DNA of 49,629 nucleotides from Nitrosomonas mobilis (GCF_900103035.1 NZ_FMWO01000071.1:1-49629); one strand, 5' to 3'; positions 37,373 to 48,383 are shown, counted from the first letter of the stretch. Numbers and translations: made by a program. The notes: generated by a model from the letters alone, not told the origin.

Positions 37373-38781
37373 ATTATCACGGTAAAAAAATATTGATTCT
37401 GGGTATGGGTAATACCGGTTTGTCGGTCGCAAAGTGGTTGTCCCGTACTGGTGCAATATTGTCTGCTGCCGATACCCGGCCATCACCTCCAAATCTGGCA
37501 CTGTTTCACCAGAGTATGTCTGCGGAGAATGTTTTTTGTGGACCATTTCAGGCTGGTATGTTTCTAGAGATAGACCTTATGGTTATCAGTCCAGGCATAC
37601 CGCTTGGTGATCCAATGGTAGCCGCTGCCGTGCAACGTAATATTCCAGTGGTGGGCGACATTGAATTATTCGCACTCGCGCTGAGGGAATATGACCAAGG
37701 CCATGCAAAAATAATCACTATTACCGGCTCGAATGGAAAATCCACCGTGACCACGATGGTGGGCATGATGGCTGAGAGTGCCGGCTGGGATGTGGAAGTA
37801 GTCGGCAATATTGGGCGTACGGTGTTGGATGCATTGATGCAAAGGATGGACAGCAATCACTGGCCGCAACTATGGGTACTTGAATTGTCCAGTTTTCAGC
37901 TGGAAACCACGCGGAATTTGCAGGCAGATGCAGCTGCCGTTCTGAATCTGAGTGAAGATCATCTGGATCGATATACGGATATGTCAGCTTATATCGCTGC
38001 CAAGTCGGTCATATTTTCCGGTAGCAATTGCAAGGGAATGCAGGTAATTAACCGGGATGATCCCCTTGTTTGCGCCATGACGCAGGTGGATCGCAAACAA
38101 TTCAGTTTTGGTCTGGGTGAATCAGCGACCGACGAAGAATTTGGGTTGCTGACAGACGGCGCGGATCTGTGGTTGGCGCAAGGCAATACTTGTCTGATGA
38201 AAACCAGTGAACTGGCGGTGGCTGGATTACATAATGCCGCGAATGCACTGGCGGCATTGGCGCTATGTCGTTCGGTTGCTCTCCCATTTGAGCCACTATT
38301 AAACGCTCTGCGTGTTTTCAGGGGATTGCCGCACCGCATGCAGAAAGTGGCGGATATCAATAAAATCACTTTTTTTAATGATTCCAAGAGTACCAATGTG
38401 GGCGCGACGATTGCGGCGCTGAATGGTTTGCCAACCAAGGCGGTACTGATCGCGGGAGGAGATGGCAAAGGACAGGATTTTCTGCCATTAAAGCACTCTG
38501 TTCGCGAGCATGCACGCAGCGTGATTTTACTGGGGCGCGATGCTGAAAGCATAGCTGGTTCCATTCAGGGTTGTGGTATACCGGTACACCGGGTGGCGAC
38601 CATACAACAGGCAGTGCAGCTCAGTTTTCTGCTGGCGGAGCCGGGGGATTTTGTGCTGCTTTCGCCTGCTTGTGCGAGTCTTGACATGTTTAACAACTAT
38701 GTGCATCGCGCCGAGGTGTTTGTCGATGCAGTCAAGGCGATTGAGAACAACTTTGTACCGCCAACCGAAGTGCAGCATTAG
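37369..38781 (+). CDS. murD: UDP-MurNAc-L-alanine:D-glutamate ligase
   Basis: A 470-residue Mur ligase. The N-terminal nucleotide fold has [17 protein letters not shown], the ATP loop is Gly120-Ser-Asn-Gly-Lys-Ser-Thr126, and [17 protein letters not shown] is the family block. ATG 37369 overlapping mraY (ATGA) is chosen over an upstream start in the mraY gene. Confidence 0.96.
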   Translation: MNYHGKKILILGMGNTGLSVAKWLSRTGAILSAADTRPSPPNLALFHQSMSAENVFCGPFQAGMFLEIDLMVISPGIPLGDPMVAAAVQRNIPVVGDIELFALALREYDQGHAKIITITGSNGKSTVTTMVGMMAESAGWDVEVVGNIGRTVLDALMQRMDSNHWPQLWVLELSSFQLETTRNLQADAAAVLNLSEDHLDRYTDMSAYIAAKSVIFSGSNCKGMQVINRDDPLVCAMTQVDRKQFSFGLGESATDEEFGLLTDGADLWLAQGNTCLMKTSELAVAGLHNAANALAALALCRSVALPFEPLLNALRVFRGLPHRMQKVADINKITFFNDSKSTNVGATIAALNGLPTKAVLIAGGDGKGQDFLPLKHSVREHARSVILLGRDAESIAGSIQGCGIPVHRVATIQQAVQLSFLLAEPGDFVLLSPACASLDMFNNYVHRAEVFVDAVKAIENNFVPPTEVQH

Positions 38782-38783
38782 TC

Positions 38784-39956
38784 ATGTTAACCTCGCCAAC
38801 CACCCCCGACACGCCAAGCAAGACGAACAAATCCAGCACTGACCTAGTATTGATCTGGACGGTATTATTTTTATTGGGGTTGGGGCTGGTCATGATGTAT
38901 TCCGCCTCCATTGCGATTGCTGAGGCGGAGCAGGAAACGCGTAGCGCATACTATTACCTTGAGAAGCAGGGGATTGCCATCTTATGTGGTGTATTTGTCG
39001 GGTTGATAATTTTTCATTTGCTTCCGATGGAACGCCTGAGAATTTTTTGTCCTTTGCTTCTGCTGGGTGGCTTGGCGTTGTTACTGCTGGTTTTGGTGCC
39101 AGGAGTGGGGCGGGAAATTAACGGCAGTTATCGCTGGATTCCATTAGGTGTGACAAATTTTCAGCCTTCCGAATTAATAAAACTGCTCATGGTTATTTTT
39201 ACCGCAGACTACGCTGTGCGCAGGCATGCCCATCTGAATCACCTGTTCCGAGGGATCCTGCCAGTACTGGTCATCCTGATGATCCTCGCTGGTTTGCTGC
39301 TGATGCAAAAGGATTATGGCGCATTGTTTGTCATTACCCTTGTGATGGTCAGCATTCTGTTCATGAGCGGGATGAGTCTTAGATCATTTCTGATGCTGGC
39401 TGGTATGGGCGTGATACTGTTTACGCTGGCGATATGGATAGAGCCGTATCGTATGGTCAGAATCGCTACCTTCATGGATCCATGGGATGATCCTTTTAAT
39501 AAAGGTTATCAACTCAGTCATGCCTTGATCGCTTTTGGTCTTGGGGAATGGTTTGGAGTAGGGTTGGGCGGTAGTGTTGAGAAACTGCATTATCTGCCGG
39601 AGGCGCATACGGATTTTATGCTCGCGGTGCTGGCCGAGGAACTTGGATTTCTGGGGGTTGCTACCGTCATGGTGTTGTTTGCCAGTCTGTTGCTGCGCGC
39701 TTTTCGTATTGGTCGTACTGCTCAGGAACTGGGGGATCATTTCGGCGCGCTGGTTGCCTATGGAATCGGCACTTGGTTTGCTTTGCAGGCATTTGTCAAT
39801 ATGGGGGTCAACATGGGACTCCTGCCCACCAAGGGGTTGACTTTGCCTTTCATGAGCTACGGCGGAAGCAGTATGGTTGTCTGCTGCATCACGATCGCAT
39901 TGTTACTACGCATTGATTGGGAAAACCGGCAGAAGCCTTCAGGGAGAGGTATATGA
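38784..39956 (+). CDS. ftsW: Septal peptidoglycan glycosyltransferase FtsW
   Basis: A 390-residue SEDS-family polytopic protein with about ten helices. Landmarks include GLGLVMMYSASI, the Asn-Gly-Ser-Tyr-Arg-Trp segment NGSYRWIPLG, FQPSELIKL, and the C-terminal PTKGLTLPFMSYGGSS. It polymerises lipid II at the septum with FtsI. It begins two bases after murD. The 46 bases before murG are the widest gap in this part of the cluster after ftsW. Confidence 0.96.
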   Translation: MLTSPTTPDTPSKTNKSSTDLVLIWTVLFLLGLGLVMMYSASIAIAEAEQETRSAYYYLEKQGIAILCGVFVGLIIFHLLPMERLRIFCPLLLLGGLALLLLVLVPGVGREINGSYRWIPLGVTNFQPSELIKLLMVIFTADYAVRRHAHLNHLFRGILPVLVILMILAGLLLMQKDYGALFVITLVMVSILFMSGMSLRSFLMLAGMGVILFTLAIWIEPYRMVRIATFMDPWDDPFNKGYQLSHALIAFGLGEWFGVGLGGSVEKLHYLPEAHTDFMLAVLAEELGFLGVATVMVLFASLLLRAFRIGRTAQELGDHFGALVAYGIGTWFALQAFVNMGVNMGLLPTKGLTLPFMSYGGSSMVVCCITIALLLRIDWENRQKPSGRGI

Positions 39957-40002
39957 GAAGGTCTGGCGGAAATAGTTTAAAGCCGAATATTGCGAGGGAA
40001 AT

Positions 40003-41085
40003 ATGGTGCGTACCATCCTGATCATGGCAGGCGGTACCGGCGGACATGTTTTTCCTGGGCTTGCGGTAGCGGCATGGTTGAGGGATCGAGACTGGCGGGT
40101 CGTCTGGCTGGGTACGCAGCACGGCATGGAAGCCACTCTGGTACCGCAACATGGTTTTCCGCTTGAAACTATTCAGTTTTCAGCTGTGAGGGGGAAAAAA
40201 TTGTCTGATTATGCGCTGCTGCCCTGGCGGCTGCAGCGCGCTTGCTGGCAAAGCCTGAGCATTCTGCGACGCTTGCGCCCGGATGTAGTACTGGGGTTTG
40301 GAGGTTATCCGACGTTACCGGGCGGGATGATGTCGGCATTGCTGGGTATTCCGCTCGTTATTCATGAACAAAATGCGGTGGCAGGTCTGGCCAACAAGGT
40401 ACTGGCAAAAATTGCGGACCGAATTTTGCTGGCTTTTCCGGGCACATTGCAGGGAAATAACAAAAAACTGCGGGTAACCGGAAATCCGATCCGCACTGAA
40501 ATTGCCGGATTGCCATCACCGGAAGACCGCTATGGGAGACGTGCCGGGAAACTGAAACTGTTGGTGGTTGGTGGCAGTCTGGGTGCGCAAAAACTGAATA
40601 CGGTAATGCCACAGGCGCTGGCCATGATCGACGAAACCCAACGTCCACAGGTTACGCATCAGGCGGGCAGAGCGCATCTTGCCGATCTCGAGAGGGCCTA
40701 TGCAGAATTTGGTGTGAGCGCGCAACTGGTTGCCTTTATAGAGGATATGGCTGCGCAATATGCCGAGAATGATCTGGTCCTCTGCCGAGCGGGGGCGCTG
40801 ACGATCTCGGAGCTGGCGGCAGCCGGGGTTGCCAGCATTCTGGTTCCCTATCCTTATGCGGTAGATGATCACCAGACCAGCAATGCTCGCTTTCTGAGCG
40901 ATGCGAAAGCTGCAGTACTCTGGCCGCAGAATGAATTGACACCATCTTTGCTGGCAGAGTGGCTGCGTCAGTGTTCGCGTGAATCCCTGCAGACCATGGC
41001 TGTAAAAGCACGTCAGCTTGCTCGGCTGGATGCGACCACCCGGGTGGCCGATTCATGTGAAGAAATACTGGAGCCTGCTAGATGA
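40003..41085 (+). CDS. murG: UDP-GlcNAc:lipid I GlcNAc transferase MurG
   Basis: A 360-residue GT-B glycosyltransferase making lipid II. N-terminal glycine loops are [16 protein letters not shown]; later landmarks are [35 protein letters not shown] and [15 protein letters not shown]. Its stop overlaps murC (ATGA). Confidence 0.96.
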   Translation: MVRTILIMAGGTGGHVFPGLAVAAWLRDRDWRVVWLGTQHGMEATLVPQHGFPLETIQFSAVRGKKLSDYALLPWRLQRACWQSLSILRRLRPDVVLGFGGYPTLPGGMMSALLGIPLVIHEQNAVAGLANKVLAKIADRILLAFPGTLQGNNKKLRVTGNPIRTEIAGLPSPEDRYGRRAGKLKLLVVGGSLGAQKLNTVMPQALAMIDETQRPQVTHQAGRAHLADLERAYAEFGVSAQLVAFIEDMAAQYAENDLVLCRAGALTISELAAAGVASILVPYPYAVDDHQTSNARFLSDAKAAVLWPQNELTPSLLAEWLRQCSRESLQTMAVKARQLARLDATTRVADSCEEILEPAR

Positions 41086-42500
41086 AACATAAAATCAATC
41101 ATATCCATTTCGTCGGTATCGGTGGGTCCGGTATGGGTGGGATAGCAGAAGTGCTCATCAATCAGGGTTATCAGGTCAGCGGATCAGATTTGTCGGAAAA
41201 TTCCGTTACTAGTCGCTTGCATCAGCTGGGCGCGGTCATTCAACGCCAGCATGCTCCGGAAAATATTGGGACGGCGGATGTGGTTGTTTACTCATCTGCC
41301 ATCAAAACCGACAATCCGGAGATTGTGGCGGCGCGTGCACAGCATATTCCAGTCGTGCCACGCGCAATGATGCTCGCCGAGTTGTTGCGACTGCGGCGTG
41401 GCATTGCGGTTGCGGGTACGCATGGCAAAACTACCACCACCAGCCTGATTGCAAGCATTCTTGCCGAAGCTAATATGGACCCAACGTTTGTCATTGGTGG
41501 CAGACTCAAGACGTTGGGTGGCCACGCCAAAATGGGCAGCGGGGAATTCATCGTGGTCGAGGCGGATGAATCTGATGCTTCCTTCCTGTATCTGCAACCG
41601 GTCCTGACCGTCGTGACCAATATTGATGCTGATCACATGAGTACCTATGGTCACGATTTCAACCGGCTCAAACAGACTTTTGTCGAATTTATCGAGCATC
41701 TGCCATTTTATGGCATGGCCATGCTGTGCATCGATGATGCGCATGTGCGTGAAATCATTCCAATGATCACTAAGCCGGTGACAACCTATGGATTGACGAA
41801 CGAGGCACAGGTATATGCCACAGAAATATGTCCCGATCACGGCAAAATGCATTTCGTGGCGCATCTCGGTGTCAATGGCTCCGCACGTCGACTGCCGGTA
41901 ACGCTCAATCTGCCAGGTTTGCATAACGTGCAGAATGCGCTGGCGGCAATTGCGATTGCTAACGAATTGAACATAAGCGATTCCGCCATTACCGCTGCAC
42001 TTGCCAAATTTGGTGGCGTGGAGCGGCGTTTTCAACATTATGGAGAAATCGATCTGCCGAGCGGTGGCGTTTTTTCGCTGATCGACGACTACGGCCATCA
42101 CCCTGCGGAAATCATGGCAACCTTGGCTGCCGCTAGAGGCGCTTTTCCTGGACGCAGGTTGTTGCTTGCCTTTCAGCCGCATCGATTCAGTCGTACCCGT
42201 GATTTGTTCGAGGATTTCGTCAAGGCGTTGTCGCAGGCGGATGGGTTGCTGCTCACTGAGATTTATGCTGCCGGGGAGGAGCCGATTATTGCTGCGGACA
42301 GTAAATCGCTGGCACGCGCGATTCGCGTGCATGGCAGGCTAGAGCCGATTTATGTCGAGCAGGTAGAGGAATTGCCTGAAGCGATCGAGACCATTGCCCG
42401 GGATGGGGATGTGGTAGTGATTATGGGCGCGGGCGCGATTGGCAGACTGGCTGCGGAGATTGCGCAGCCAGTCAGAAAAATAGCAGTGATAGGCACTTGA
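41082..42500 (+). CDS. murC: UDP-MurNAc:L-alanine ligase
   Basis: A 472-residue Mur ligase that adds the first stem amino acid. Landmarks are [17 protein letters not shown] at the N-terminus, the ATP loop Gly112-Thr-His-Gly-Lys-Thr-Thr118, and [14 protein letters not shown]. It overlaps murG by four bases and ends beside the murB start. Confidence 0.96.
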   Translation: MKHKINHIHFVGIGGSGMGGIAEVLINQGYQVSGSDLSENSVTSRLHQLGAVIQRQHAPENIGTADVVVYSSAIKTDNPEIVAARAQHIPVVPRAMMLAELLRLRRGIAVAGTHGKTTTTSLIASILAEANMDPTFVIGGRLKTLGGHAKMGSGEFIVVEADESDASFLYLQPVLTVVTNIDADHMSTYGHDFNRLKQTFVEFIEHLPFYGMAMLCIDDAHVREIIPMITKPVTTYGLTNEAQVYATEICPDHGKMHFVAHLGVNGSARRLPVTLNLPGLHNVQNALAAIAIANELNISDSAITAALAKFGGVERRFQHYGEIDLPSGGVFSLIDDYGHHPAEIMATLAAARGAFPGRRLLLAFQPHRFSRTRDLFEDFVKALSQADGLLLTEIYAAGEEPIIAADSKSLARAIRVHGRLEPIYVEQVEELPEAIETIARDGDVVVIMGAGAIGRLAAEIAQPVRKIAVIGT

Positions 42501-42502
42501 TC

Positions 42503-43495
42503 ATGTTGGCGCTGAATTATGACAATTATCGTCGATTACCCGAAATGAGAATGGTAAAGGCAGGAAAAATTGTGCAATCAAGTCTGCGTGGAAAATGGTT
42601 GCGTGATGAACCGATGAGTAGGCATGTTTCCTGGCGTGCGGGCGGGCATGCGGCCAATTTTTATGTGCCGGCAGATATTGATGATCTTGCAGCTTTTTTG
42701 GCGGTCTGGCCAGAAAATGAGCCGGTTTATATGGTTGGGCTCGGCAGTAATCTGCTGGTCAGGGATGGCGGCGTGACAGGGGTGGTCATCATGTTACATG
42801 CGCGGCTTAATGACCTGGTATTGATTGAACGCGATACACAGGGTGGCCTGATTTATGCCGGAGCAGGCGTGGCCTGTGCCAAACTGGCGCGATTTGCCGC
42901 TGCACAGAATCTGGCTGGCGCGGAATTTCTGGCGGGTATTCCCGGCACGGTGGGCGGCGCGCTGGCAATGAATGCTGGTTGCTACGGCAGCCAGACATGG
43001 GAACAGGTTGAACGTGTCAACACTATCGATCGCACCGGCGCTTTGCGGGAACGGCAGCCAGATGAATATGAGATTGGTTACCGGCAGGTTGTGTTACGTG
43101 GGAATGCTCCCGTCAGCGATACTGAAACGTGGTTTACGGGCGGCTGGTTCCGTCTCAATGCCGGTAATCAGGAGACCTCACGCCAGGGAATCAAGTCATT
43201 GCTGGCAACGCGTATCAAAAGTCAGCCTCTGAATTATCCCAATGCGGGTTCGGTATTCCGCAATCCTCCCGGAGATCATGCCGCGCGCCTGATCGAAGAA
43301 TGTGGATTGAAAGGTTGGCGCATCGGTGATGCCATGGTATCCCCCAAACATGTAAATTTCATTGTTAATTGTGGTCAGGCATCCGCCAGCGACATCGAAG
43401 CGGTGATTGAATCGGTAAAAGAGACGGTTCTGGTCAGAATGGGGGTTGTACTCATCCCGGAGGTTCACATTATCGGAGAGGAGCGAAAAGCATGA
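42503..43495 (+). CDS. murB: UDP-N-acetylenolpyruvoylglucosamine reductase
   Basis: A flavoprotein of about 330 residues that reduces UDP-GlcNAc-enolpyruvate to UDP-MurNAc. FAD and active-site motifs: [56 protein letters not shown], and [24 protein letters not shown] with the catalytic serine. The sequence is of the shorter (type II) form. The start is uncertain: ATG 42503, 42545 or 42551 are all in frame. The stop overlaps ddlB. Confidence 0.93.
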   Translation: MLALNYDNYRRLPEMRMVKAGKIVQSSLRGKWLRDEPMSRHVSWRAGGHAANFYVPADIDDLAAFLAVWPENEPVYMVGLGSNLLVRDGGVTGVVIMLHARLNDLVLIERDTQGGLIYAGAGVACAKLARFAAAQNLAGAEFLAGIPGTVGGALAMNAGCYGSQTWEQVERVNTIDRTGALRERQPDEYEIGYRQVVLRGNAPVSDTETWFTGGWFRLNAGNQETSRQGIKSLLATRIKSQPLNYPNAGSVFRNPPGDHAARLIEECGLKGWRIGDAMVSPKHVNFIVNCGQASASDIEAVIESVKETVLVRMGVVLIPEVHIIGEERKA

Positions 43496-44415
43496 CTGCC
43501 AGTGAGTTCGGCAAGGTTGCGGTGTTGCTCGGGGGGCGCTCTGCAGAGCGGAAAATTTCATTGGAAAGTGGTGTGGCTGTGCTCGCTGCCTTACTCAGGT
43601 GCGGGATCGATGCGCATGCGTTCGATCCAGTCGGACAGCCGCTGGACAATCTGCTGCGGGATGGTTTTGACCGGGTTTTCATCGCACTACATGGCCGGTA
43701 TGGTGAGGATGGTTCAGTACAAGGTGCGCTGGAATTGATGGGAATGCCCTATACGGGTAGCGGTATACTTGCCAGCGCTTTGGCGATGGATAAATGGCGC
43801 ACCAAAATGATCTGGCAGGCGGCTGGAATTGATACGCCGCGATATCTCATGCTGGGTGCTGACAGCTGCTTTGACAAAGTAGCTGAAATACTGGGTTTGC
43901 CGATGATCATCAAGCCGGCTCGTGAAGGCTCTACCATTGGCTTGAGTAAAGTGGCCAGTCAGCAGGAGTTTCAGGCAGGTTATGCACTGGCTGTCAGCTG
44001 CGATGAATTGGTGATGGCTGAACAGTTTATCGATGGAGTCGAATTGACCGCTACTATTCTGGATGATGAACCGTTACCGCTCGTGCGCATTGATGTTGCG
44101 GACACGCTTTATGACTATCACGCCAAGTACTGTTCGGACAAAACTCGCTATACCTGCCCAAGTGGGTTATCAAATGAGCTAACCAGACAGATTCAGTCGA
44201 TTGCCCTGCGTGCGCACCGGGTCCTGGGATGTTCCGGCTGGAGCAGGGTGGATGTGATGCTGGATAAGAGTGAGCGCCCTTTTTTGCTGGAAACCAATAC
44301 TTCACCGGGCATGACCGATCACAGTCTGGTGCCCATGGCAGCAAAGGCAGCAAATATTTCATTTGATGAGCTCGTTGTTAAAATACTCAGGCTGGTCGAA
44401 CAGCGCAGGGAATAA
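43492..44415 (+). CDS. ddlB: D-alanine-D-alanine ligase
   Basis: A 307-residue ATP-grasp ligase making D-Ala-D-Ala for MurF. Landmarks are [42 protein letters not shown] split across the family spacing, [16 protein letters not shown], and [14 protein letters not shown] strong GAGAGGAG ribosome site precedes the ATG, which overlaps the murB stop. Confidence 0.96.
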   Translation: MTASEFGKVAVLLGGRSAERKISLESGVAVLAALLRCGIDAHAFDPVGQPLDNLLRDGFDRVFIALHGRYGEDGSVQGALELMGMPYTGSGILASALAMDKWRTKMIWQAAGIDTPRYLMLGADSCFDKVAEILGLPMIIKPAREGSTIGLSKVASQQEFQAGYALAVSCDELVMAEQFIDGVELTATILDDEPLPLVRIDVADTLYDYHAKYCSDKTRYTCPSGLSNELTRQIQSIALRAHRVLGCSGWSRVDVMLDKSERPFLLETNTSPGMTDHSLVPMAAKAANISFDELVVKILRLVEQRRE

Positions 44416-44422
44416 AAGTATC

Positions 44423-45226
44423 ATGTGGAACGATCATCAGACTCTGAATTTATTGGCCAACACGCTATTAACAGGTGTTCTGTTAATAGCGGTTTATGCA
44501 ATTGGCGTTAGAGTGCTAGCATTGCCATTTTTTTCACTCAGGGAGATTCGTATCGAGAGCGTGGATCATTTGCGTGTTAAACAGGCAACACCGCTTAATG
44601 TTTCACGCGATCAGCTGGAGCGGGTTATTAAAAACTCCATAAACGGAAATTTCATGACAATTGATCTGCTGTCTTTGCAGACGGCATTAACTGAGTTGCC
44701 ATGGATCCGGTCAATTACCATTTCACGCCAGTGGCCGCCTGCCCTGCATATTCTGCTCGAGGAACATGTTCCGCTGGCATACTGGGGAAATGCTGCGTTA
44801 GTCAATACGCATGGAGAAATATTTTATGCGAGTTTTCAGGAAAATTCTATGCCAGTGTTTATTGCAGCCGATTATGACAGCAGCTCGTTGATCTCCCGAA
44901 ACTACAAGATTTTCAGGAAAATGTTGCAACCAGTTGGACAAAACGTGGCGGAAGTGGTGTTGACACCCAGGCATTCGTGGCATATCCGTCTGGATACGGG
45001 TGTCTGGCTGAAACTGGGACGCAAAGAGATCCAATCACGCTTCCAGCGCTACATTTCCGTTATGCATCAACATACACACAATTTTGATCAGGAGAGCCCG
45101 CTATCCTATGTGGATTTGCGCTATCCCGACGGATTAGCTATCGGCAAACAGTCTGGTTCAGCCAGCCCTGACCCGGCGGCATTTATTTGGCCAGATAGGG
45201 AAATGACAAGTCAGGGAGGATTTTAA
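44423..45226 (+). CDS. ftsQ: Cell division protein FtsQ
   Basis: A 267-residue bitopic membrane protein: membrane helix near 10-32, POTRA domain (FFSLREIRIESVDHLR...), and the FtsQ domain (LPWIRSITISRQWPPALHILLEEHVPLAYW). It scaffolds FtsL/FtsB and the septal synthase. I use ATG 44423, seven bases after the ddlB stop, not upstream ATGs inside ddlB. Confidence 0.93.
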   Translation: MWNDHQTLNLLANTLLTGVLLIAVYAIGVRVLALPFFSLREIRIESVDHLRVKQATPLNVSRDQLERVIKNSINGNFMTIDLLSLQTALTELPWIRSITISRQWPPALHILLEEHVPLAYWGNAALVNTHGEIFYASFQENSMPVFIAADYDSSSLISRNYKIFRKMLQPVGQNVAEVVLTPRHSWHIRLDTGVWLKLGRKEIQSRFQRYISVMHQHTHNFDQESPLSYVDLRYPDGLAIGKQSGSASPDPAAFIWPDREMTSQGGF

Positions 45227-45229
45227 AAA

Positions 45230-46468
45230 ATGAATAAAGCCGGGGAAACAAGGCAGATGGTCGTCGGTCTCGATATCGGAACGTCCAAAATTGTAGCAAT
45301 CGTTGCTGAGTTGACGCCTGAGGGGGGATTCGAGGTCATCGGATTGGGGAGTCATTCCTCACGCGGCCTTAAGAAAGGGGTGGTTGTGAATATCGAAACC
45401 ACGGTGAATGCAATCCGGCGAGCGCTCGAAGAAGTCGAGCTCATGGCAGGGTGTCGCATCAGCGAAGTATATGCCGGCATTGCGGGCAACCATATCAGAA
45501 GCTTCAATTCGCATGGCATGGTTGCGATTAAGGATCGCGAGGTGACGCAGGCAGATGTCGAAAAGGTCATGGAGACCGCAAAAGCAGTCAATATTCCCGC
45601 TGACCAGCAGATCTTACATATTCTTAATCAGGAGTATATCGTTGACGGCCAGGAAGATGTTCGTGAGCCAGTGGGCATGAGTGGCATCCGCCTGGAAGTC
45701 AAGGTACATATTGTTACCGGCGCAGTTTCTGCCGCGCAGAATATCGCCAAATGCATACATCGTTGTGATATCGGTGTTCGGGATCTGGTATTACAACCGT
45801 TGGCATCCGCAAAAGCAGTCTTGTCTGAAGATGAGAAGGACCTGGGGGTATGTCTGGTCGATATTGGAGGCGGCACGACAGATATCGCGGTATTCACCGA
45901 TGGCGCGATCCGCCATACTGCTGTCATTCCGGTCGCTGGCGACCAAATCACCAACGATATTGCGATGGCACTGCGCACGCCTACCAAGAATGCAGAAGAT
46001 ATCAAGTGTCGTTACGGCAGTGCATTGCGTGCATTGGCAGATATCCATGAAATGCTGGAAGTGCCGGATGTGGGCAATCGTGGCACACGCGCACTTTCCA
46101 GACAAACCTTGACTGAAGTAATCGAGCCGCGGGTAGAAGAGCTTTATCTCCTGATCCAGGCAGAGCTACGCAGAAGCGGGTTTGAGCAGCTACTTTCTTC
46201 CGGAATCGTGATTACCGGTGGTAGCAGTTCGATGCAAGGCATGGTCGAGTTGGGTGAGGAAATTTTCCACATGCCGGTACGTTTGGGGTTACCCATATAT
46301 AAAGGGAATCTTGAAGAAGTTATTCAAACGCCAAGGTATTCAACTGCAATTGGCTTGGTGATGGTAGGTGCGGAGGAGCATCTTCATCATCATAAAACCA
46401 AGTTGAAAAATAGTTCAGCGAAACAGGTGCTGGCAAGAATGAAAGGATGGTTTCAGGAAAATTTTTAA
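45230..46468 (+). CDS. ftsA: Cell division protein FtsA
   Basis: A 412-residue actin-like ATPase tethering FtsZ to the membrane. Landmarks are VGLDIGTSKIVAIVAEL (phosphate 1), VDIGGGTTDIAVFTDGAI (phosphate 2), and GIVITGGSSSMQGM (adenosine). The C-terminal ARMKGWFQENF is the membrane-binding amphipathic helix. It starts three bases after ftsQ ends. Confidence 0.96.
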   Translation: MNKAGETRQMVVGLDIGTSKIVAIVAELTPEGGFEVIGLGSHSSRGLKKGVVVNIETTVNAIRRALEEVELMAGCRISEVYAGIAGNHIRSFNSHGMVAIKDREVTQADVEKVMETAKAVNIPADQQILHILNQEYIVDGQEDVREPVGMSGIRLEVKVHIVTGAVSAAQNIAKCIHRCDIGVRDLVLQPLASAKAVLSEDEKDLGVCLVDIGGGTTDIAVFTDGAIRHTAVIPVAGDQITNDIAMALRTPTKNAEDIKCRYGSALRALADIHEMLEVPDVGNRGTRALSRQTLTEVIEPRVEELYLLIQAELRRSGFEQLLSSGIVITGGSSSMQGMVELGEEIFHMPVRLGLPIYKGNLEEVIQTPRYSTAIGLVMVGAEEHLHHHKTKLKNSSAKQVLARMKGWFQENF

Positions 46469-46497
46469 TGAAGATATAGATGTGTGTTGCCAGTTAG

Positions 46498-46536
46498 TTG
46501 TCTGTCTTAAACTTTGATCAAAAAAGGAGTAATGCC
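46498..46536 (+). promoter_or_regulatory. ftsZ: Leader region of ftsZ with a strong ribosome site
   Basis: The 68 bases between ftsA (stop 46468) and ftsZ hold AAAAAAGGAG close to the ATG. This is the strongest translation signal of the cluster's 3' part, fitting the higher need for FtsZ. No convincing promoter was found. Confidence 0.4.
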
Positions 46537-47685
46537 ATGTTTGAAATTACTAATGCCGAGTCTCAGGAAGCCATTATTAAGGTAATTGGTGTGGGGGGGT
46601 GTGGTGGAAATGCAGTCGATCACATGATTCGCAACGAAACGAAAGGTGTCGAATTTATTTGCTTGAATACCGATGCGCAAGCGCTGAAAGGTAATCAGGC
46701 GCCAACTTTATTACAGCTTGGTGCCAATGTCACCCGTGGGTTGGGTGCAGGTGCCAATCCGGATGTCGGTAAGGAAGCTGCGCTGGAAGACCGCGATCGC
46801 ATTGCCGAAATGATTCAGGGTGCGGATATGTTGTTTATTACTGCAGGCATGGGTGGAGGTACTGGCACGGGGGCGGCGCCGATTGTAGCGCAGATTGCCA
46901 AGGATATGGGTATTTTGACAGTTGCCGTGGTTAGCAAGCCCTTCTCGTTTGAGGGTAAACGCCTGAAAGCCGCACAACTGGGAATGGAATCACTGGCTCA
47001 GTATGTCGATTCCCTGATTGTTATTCCCAATGACAAGCTGATGAATGTGCTTGGAAACGATATCAGCATGCTGGATGCTTTCAGAGCGGCGAATGATGTA
47101 CTTTATGGTGCCGTTGCAGGTATTGCCGAAGTAATCAATTGCCCAGGGCACGTTAACGTAGATTTTGCGGACGTTAAAACGGTCATGTCAGAAATGGGCA
47201 TGGCCATGATGGGTTCTGCAGTTGCCAGCGGGGTCGATCGTGCGCGCATGGCAGCCGAACAGGCAGTTGCCAGCCCATTGCTCGAGGATATCGCACTGAC
47301 TGGCGCACGGGGTGTATTGGTAAACATTACTGCCAGCTCAACGATGAAAATGCGTGAGGTACAGGAAGTGATGGATACCATCAAGAAACTGACTGCTGAA
47401 GACGCAACCGTCATTGTTGGCACGGTTATCGATGAAGATATGGGAGAAAGCTTGCGGGTGACTCTGGTTGCAACCGGCTTGGGTAGCGTGTCGCAACAAG
47501 CACAAAGACCGTTGAAAGTCATTAATACTCGTACCGGTACTGACGATCAGGATATGTCGCACAATATAGATGAGCCCGCCGTGATGCGCACGGGCAGAAG
47601 AGGTAATGCTGTTGTGGCCGCCATGCAGCAATCAGGGATGGATCCAATGGATATTCCGGCTTTTTTGCGCAGACAGGCCGATTAA
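46537..47685 (+). CDS. ftsZ: Cell division protein FtsZ
   Basis: A 382-residue tubulin-like GTPase forming the division ring. GVGGCGGNAVDHM is at 19-30, the GTP signature GGGTGTG at 106-112, and the C-terminal partner-binding tail is MDIPAFLRRQAD. AAAGGAG lies seven bases before ATG 46537, which is favoured over the upstream frame extension. Last gene of the dcw cluster; lpxC does not follow. Confidence 0.97.
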   Translation: MFEITNAESQEAIIKVIGVGGCGGNAVDHMIRNETKGVEFICLNTDAQALKGNQAPTLLQLGANVTRGLGAGANPDVGKEAALEDRDRIAEMIQGADMLFITAGMGGGTGTGAAPIVAQIAKDMGILTVAVVSKPFSFEGKRLKAAQLGMESLAQYVDSLIVIPNDKLMNVLGNDISMLDAFRAANDVLYGAVAGIAEVINCPGHVNVDFADVKTVMSEMGMAMMGSAVASGVDRARMAAEQAVASPLLEDIALTGARGVLVNITASSTMKMREVQEVMDTIKKLTAEDATVIVGTVIDEDMGESLRVTLVATGLGSVSQQAQRPLKVINTRTGTDDQDMSHNIDEPAVMRTGRRGNAVVAAMQQSGMDPMDIPAFLRRQAD

Positions 47686-47805
47686 GAATGAGTAGAAGGA
47701 AAAAGGGAACTGTACTGAATCAGTGAAATAGCTGTCGGAGACGGTCGCTATGGAAGTATTGTCCCCTGTTGCCCAACCATCGGGTAGTAAGCCAGGCGCA
47801 GAAAC

Positions 47806-48093
47806 TCAGCCACGCCAGACCGGCTTGCTACCCATGTCGTTCACGGCAACTTCACCATACAAACGGGCATGAATTTCGCGCAGAGTCTGAAATTCCTTCA
47901 TGACTGCGAGGGGGAAACCGTTGCGCTCACGCCCTTTTTCGACGACCATCATCTGGTCAAGATAAAGATAAACTTCATTGTGGCGCCAGAGTAATTCGAT
48001 TTTTTCCGCTATCCTTGGATAGGAATGGTCAAGGATGGATTCCTGGTCACCCAAAAAAGCTGCGAATTCTTTTATGTTGTTTTTCAGTGCCAT
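47806..48093 (-). CDS. Small uncharacterised protein
   Basis: A 95-residue soluble protein, probably mostly helical and rich in charged residues (IAEKIELLWRHNEVYLYLDQMMV, then a GFPLAVMKEFQTLREIH segment). I do not recognise a named family. It lacks signal peptide and membrane segments. The coding frame looks genuine by amino-acid composition. It converges on ftsZ with 120 bases between, and a palindrome lies before its start. Confidence 0.55.
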   Translation of the reverse strand: MALKNNIKEFAAFLGDQESILDHSYPRIAEKIELLWRHNEVYLYLDQMMVVEKGRERNGFPLAVMKEFQTLREIHARLYGEVAVNDMGSKPVWRG

Positions 48094-48117
48094 GTTGTTG
48101 ACCCATAGACAACGAGA

Positions 48118-48137
48118 GTTAATGAATTTTCATTAAC
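48118..48137. promoter_or_regulatory. Palindrome upstream of the small minus-strand gene
   Basis: GTTAATGAA (48118-48126) and TTCATTAAC (48129-48137) form a 9-bp perfect inverted repeat with a 2-base centre, 25 bases before the start codon at 48093. It could be an operator for that gene. No consensus is claimed. Confidence 0.35.
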
Positions 48138-48285
48138 GGCAAGTGCCAGCCAGAGTTTAGCGGTTTTTTGAATTAGCCTTTTTTAGGCTATGTCCGCATT
48201 AAACGTTGAAACTAATTTTCTCGTCCGAGAGCAGTCTGGAGTCCAGCGATTGGCGAGTTAGCCCAGATTTCCCATTAGGTTTGAT

Positions 48286-48306
48286 TTCTAATGGAAGCCA
48301 TTAGAA
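48286..48306. other. Hairpin in the leader of the IS1380 element
   Basis: TTCTAATGG (48286-48294) and CCATTAGAA (48298-48306) form a 9-bp perfect inverted repeat with a 3-base loop, about 78 bases before the transposase ATG. Such leader hairpins in other insertion sequences limit transposase expression from outside transcripts; that role here is inference. Confidence 0.4.
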
Positions 48307-48383
48307 TAAGCTGTTATAAATAAGCATATTTTGGTAAATTAAAGTTGTTTTCTAGATGTATATTTTTCATCCGGGAGGTTTTG

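Noticed and set aside
41292..42332. 346-codon minus-strand open frame inside murC
   Set aside because: Antisense to a complete Mur ligase; the translation is rich in His, Arg and Cys and shows no domain.
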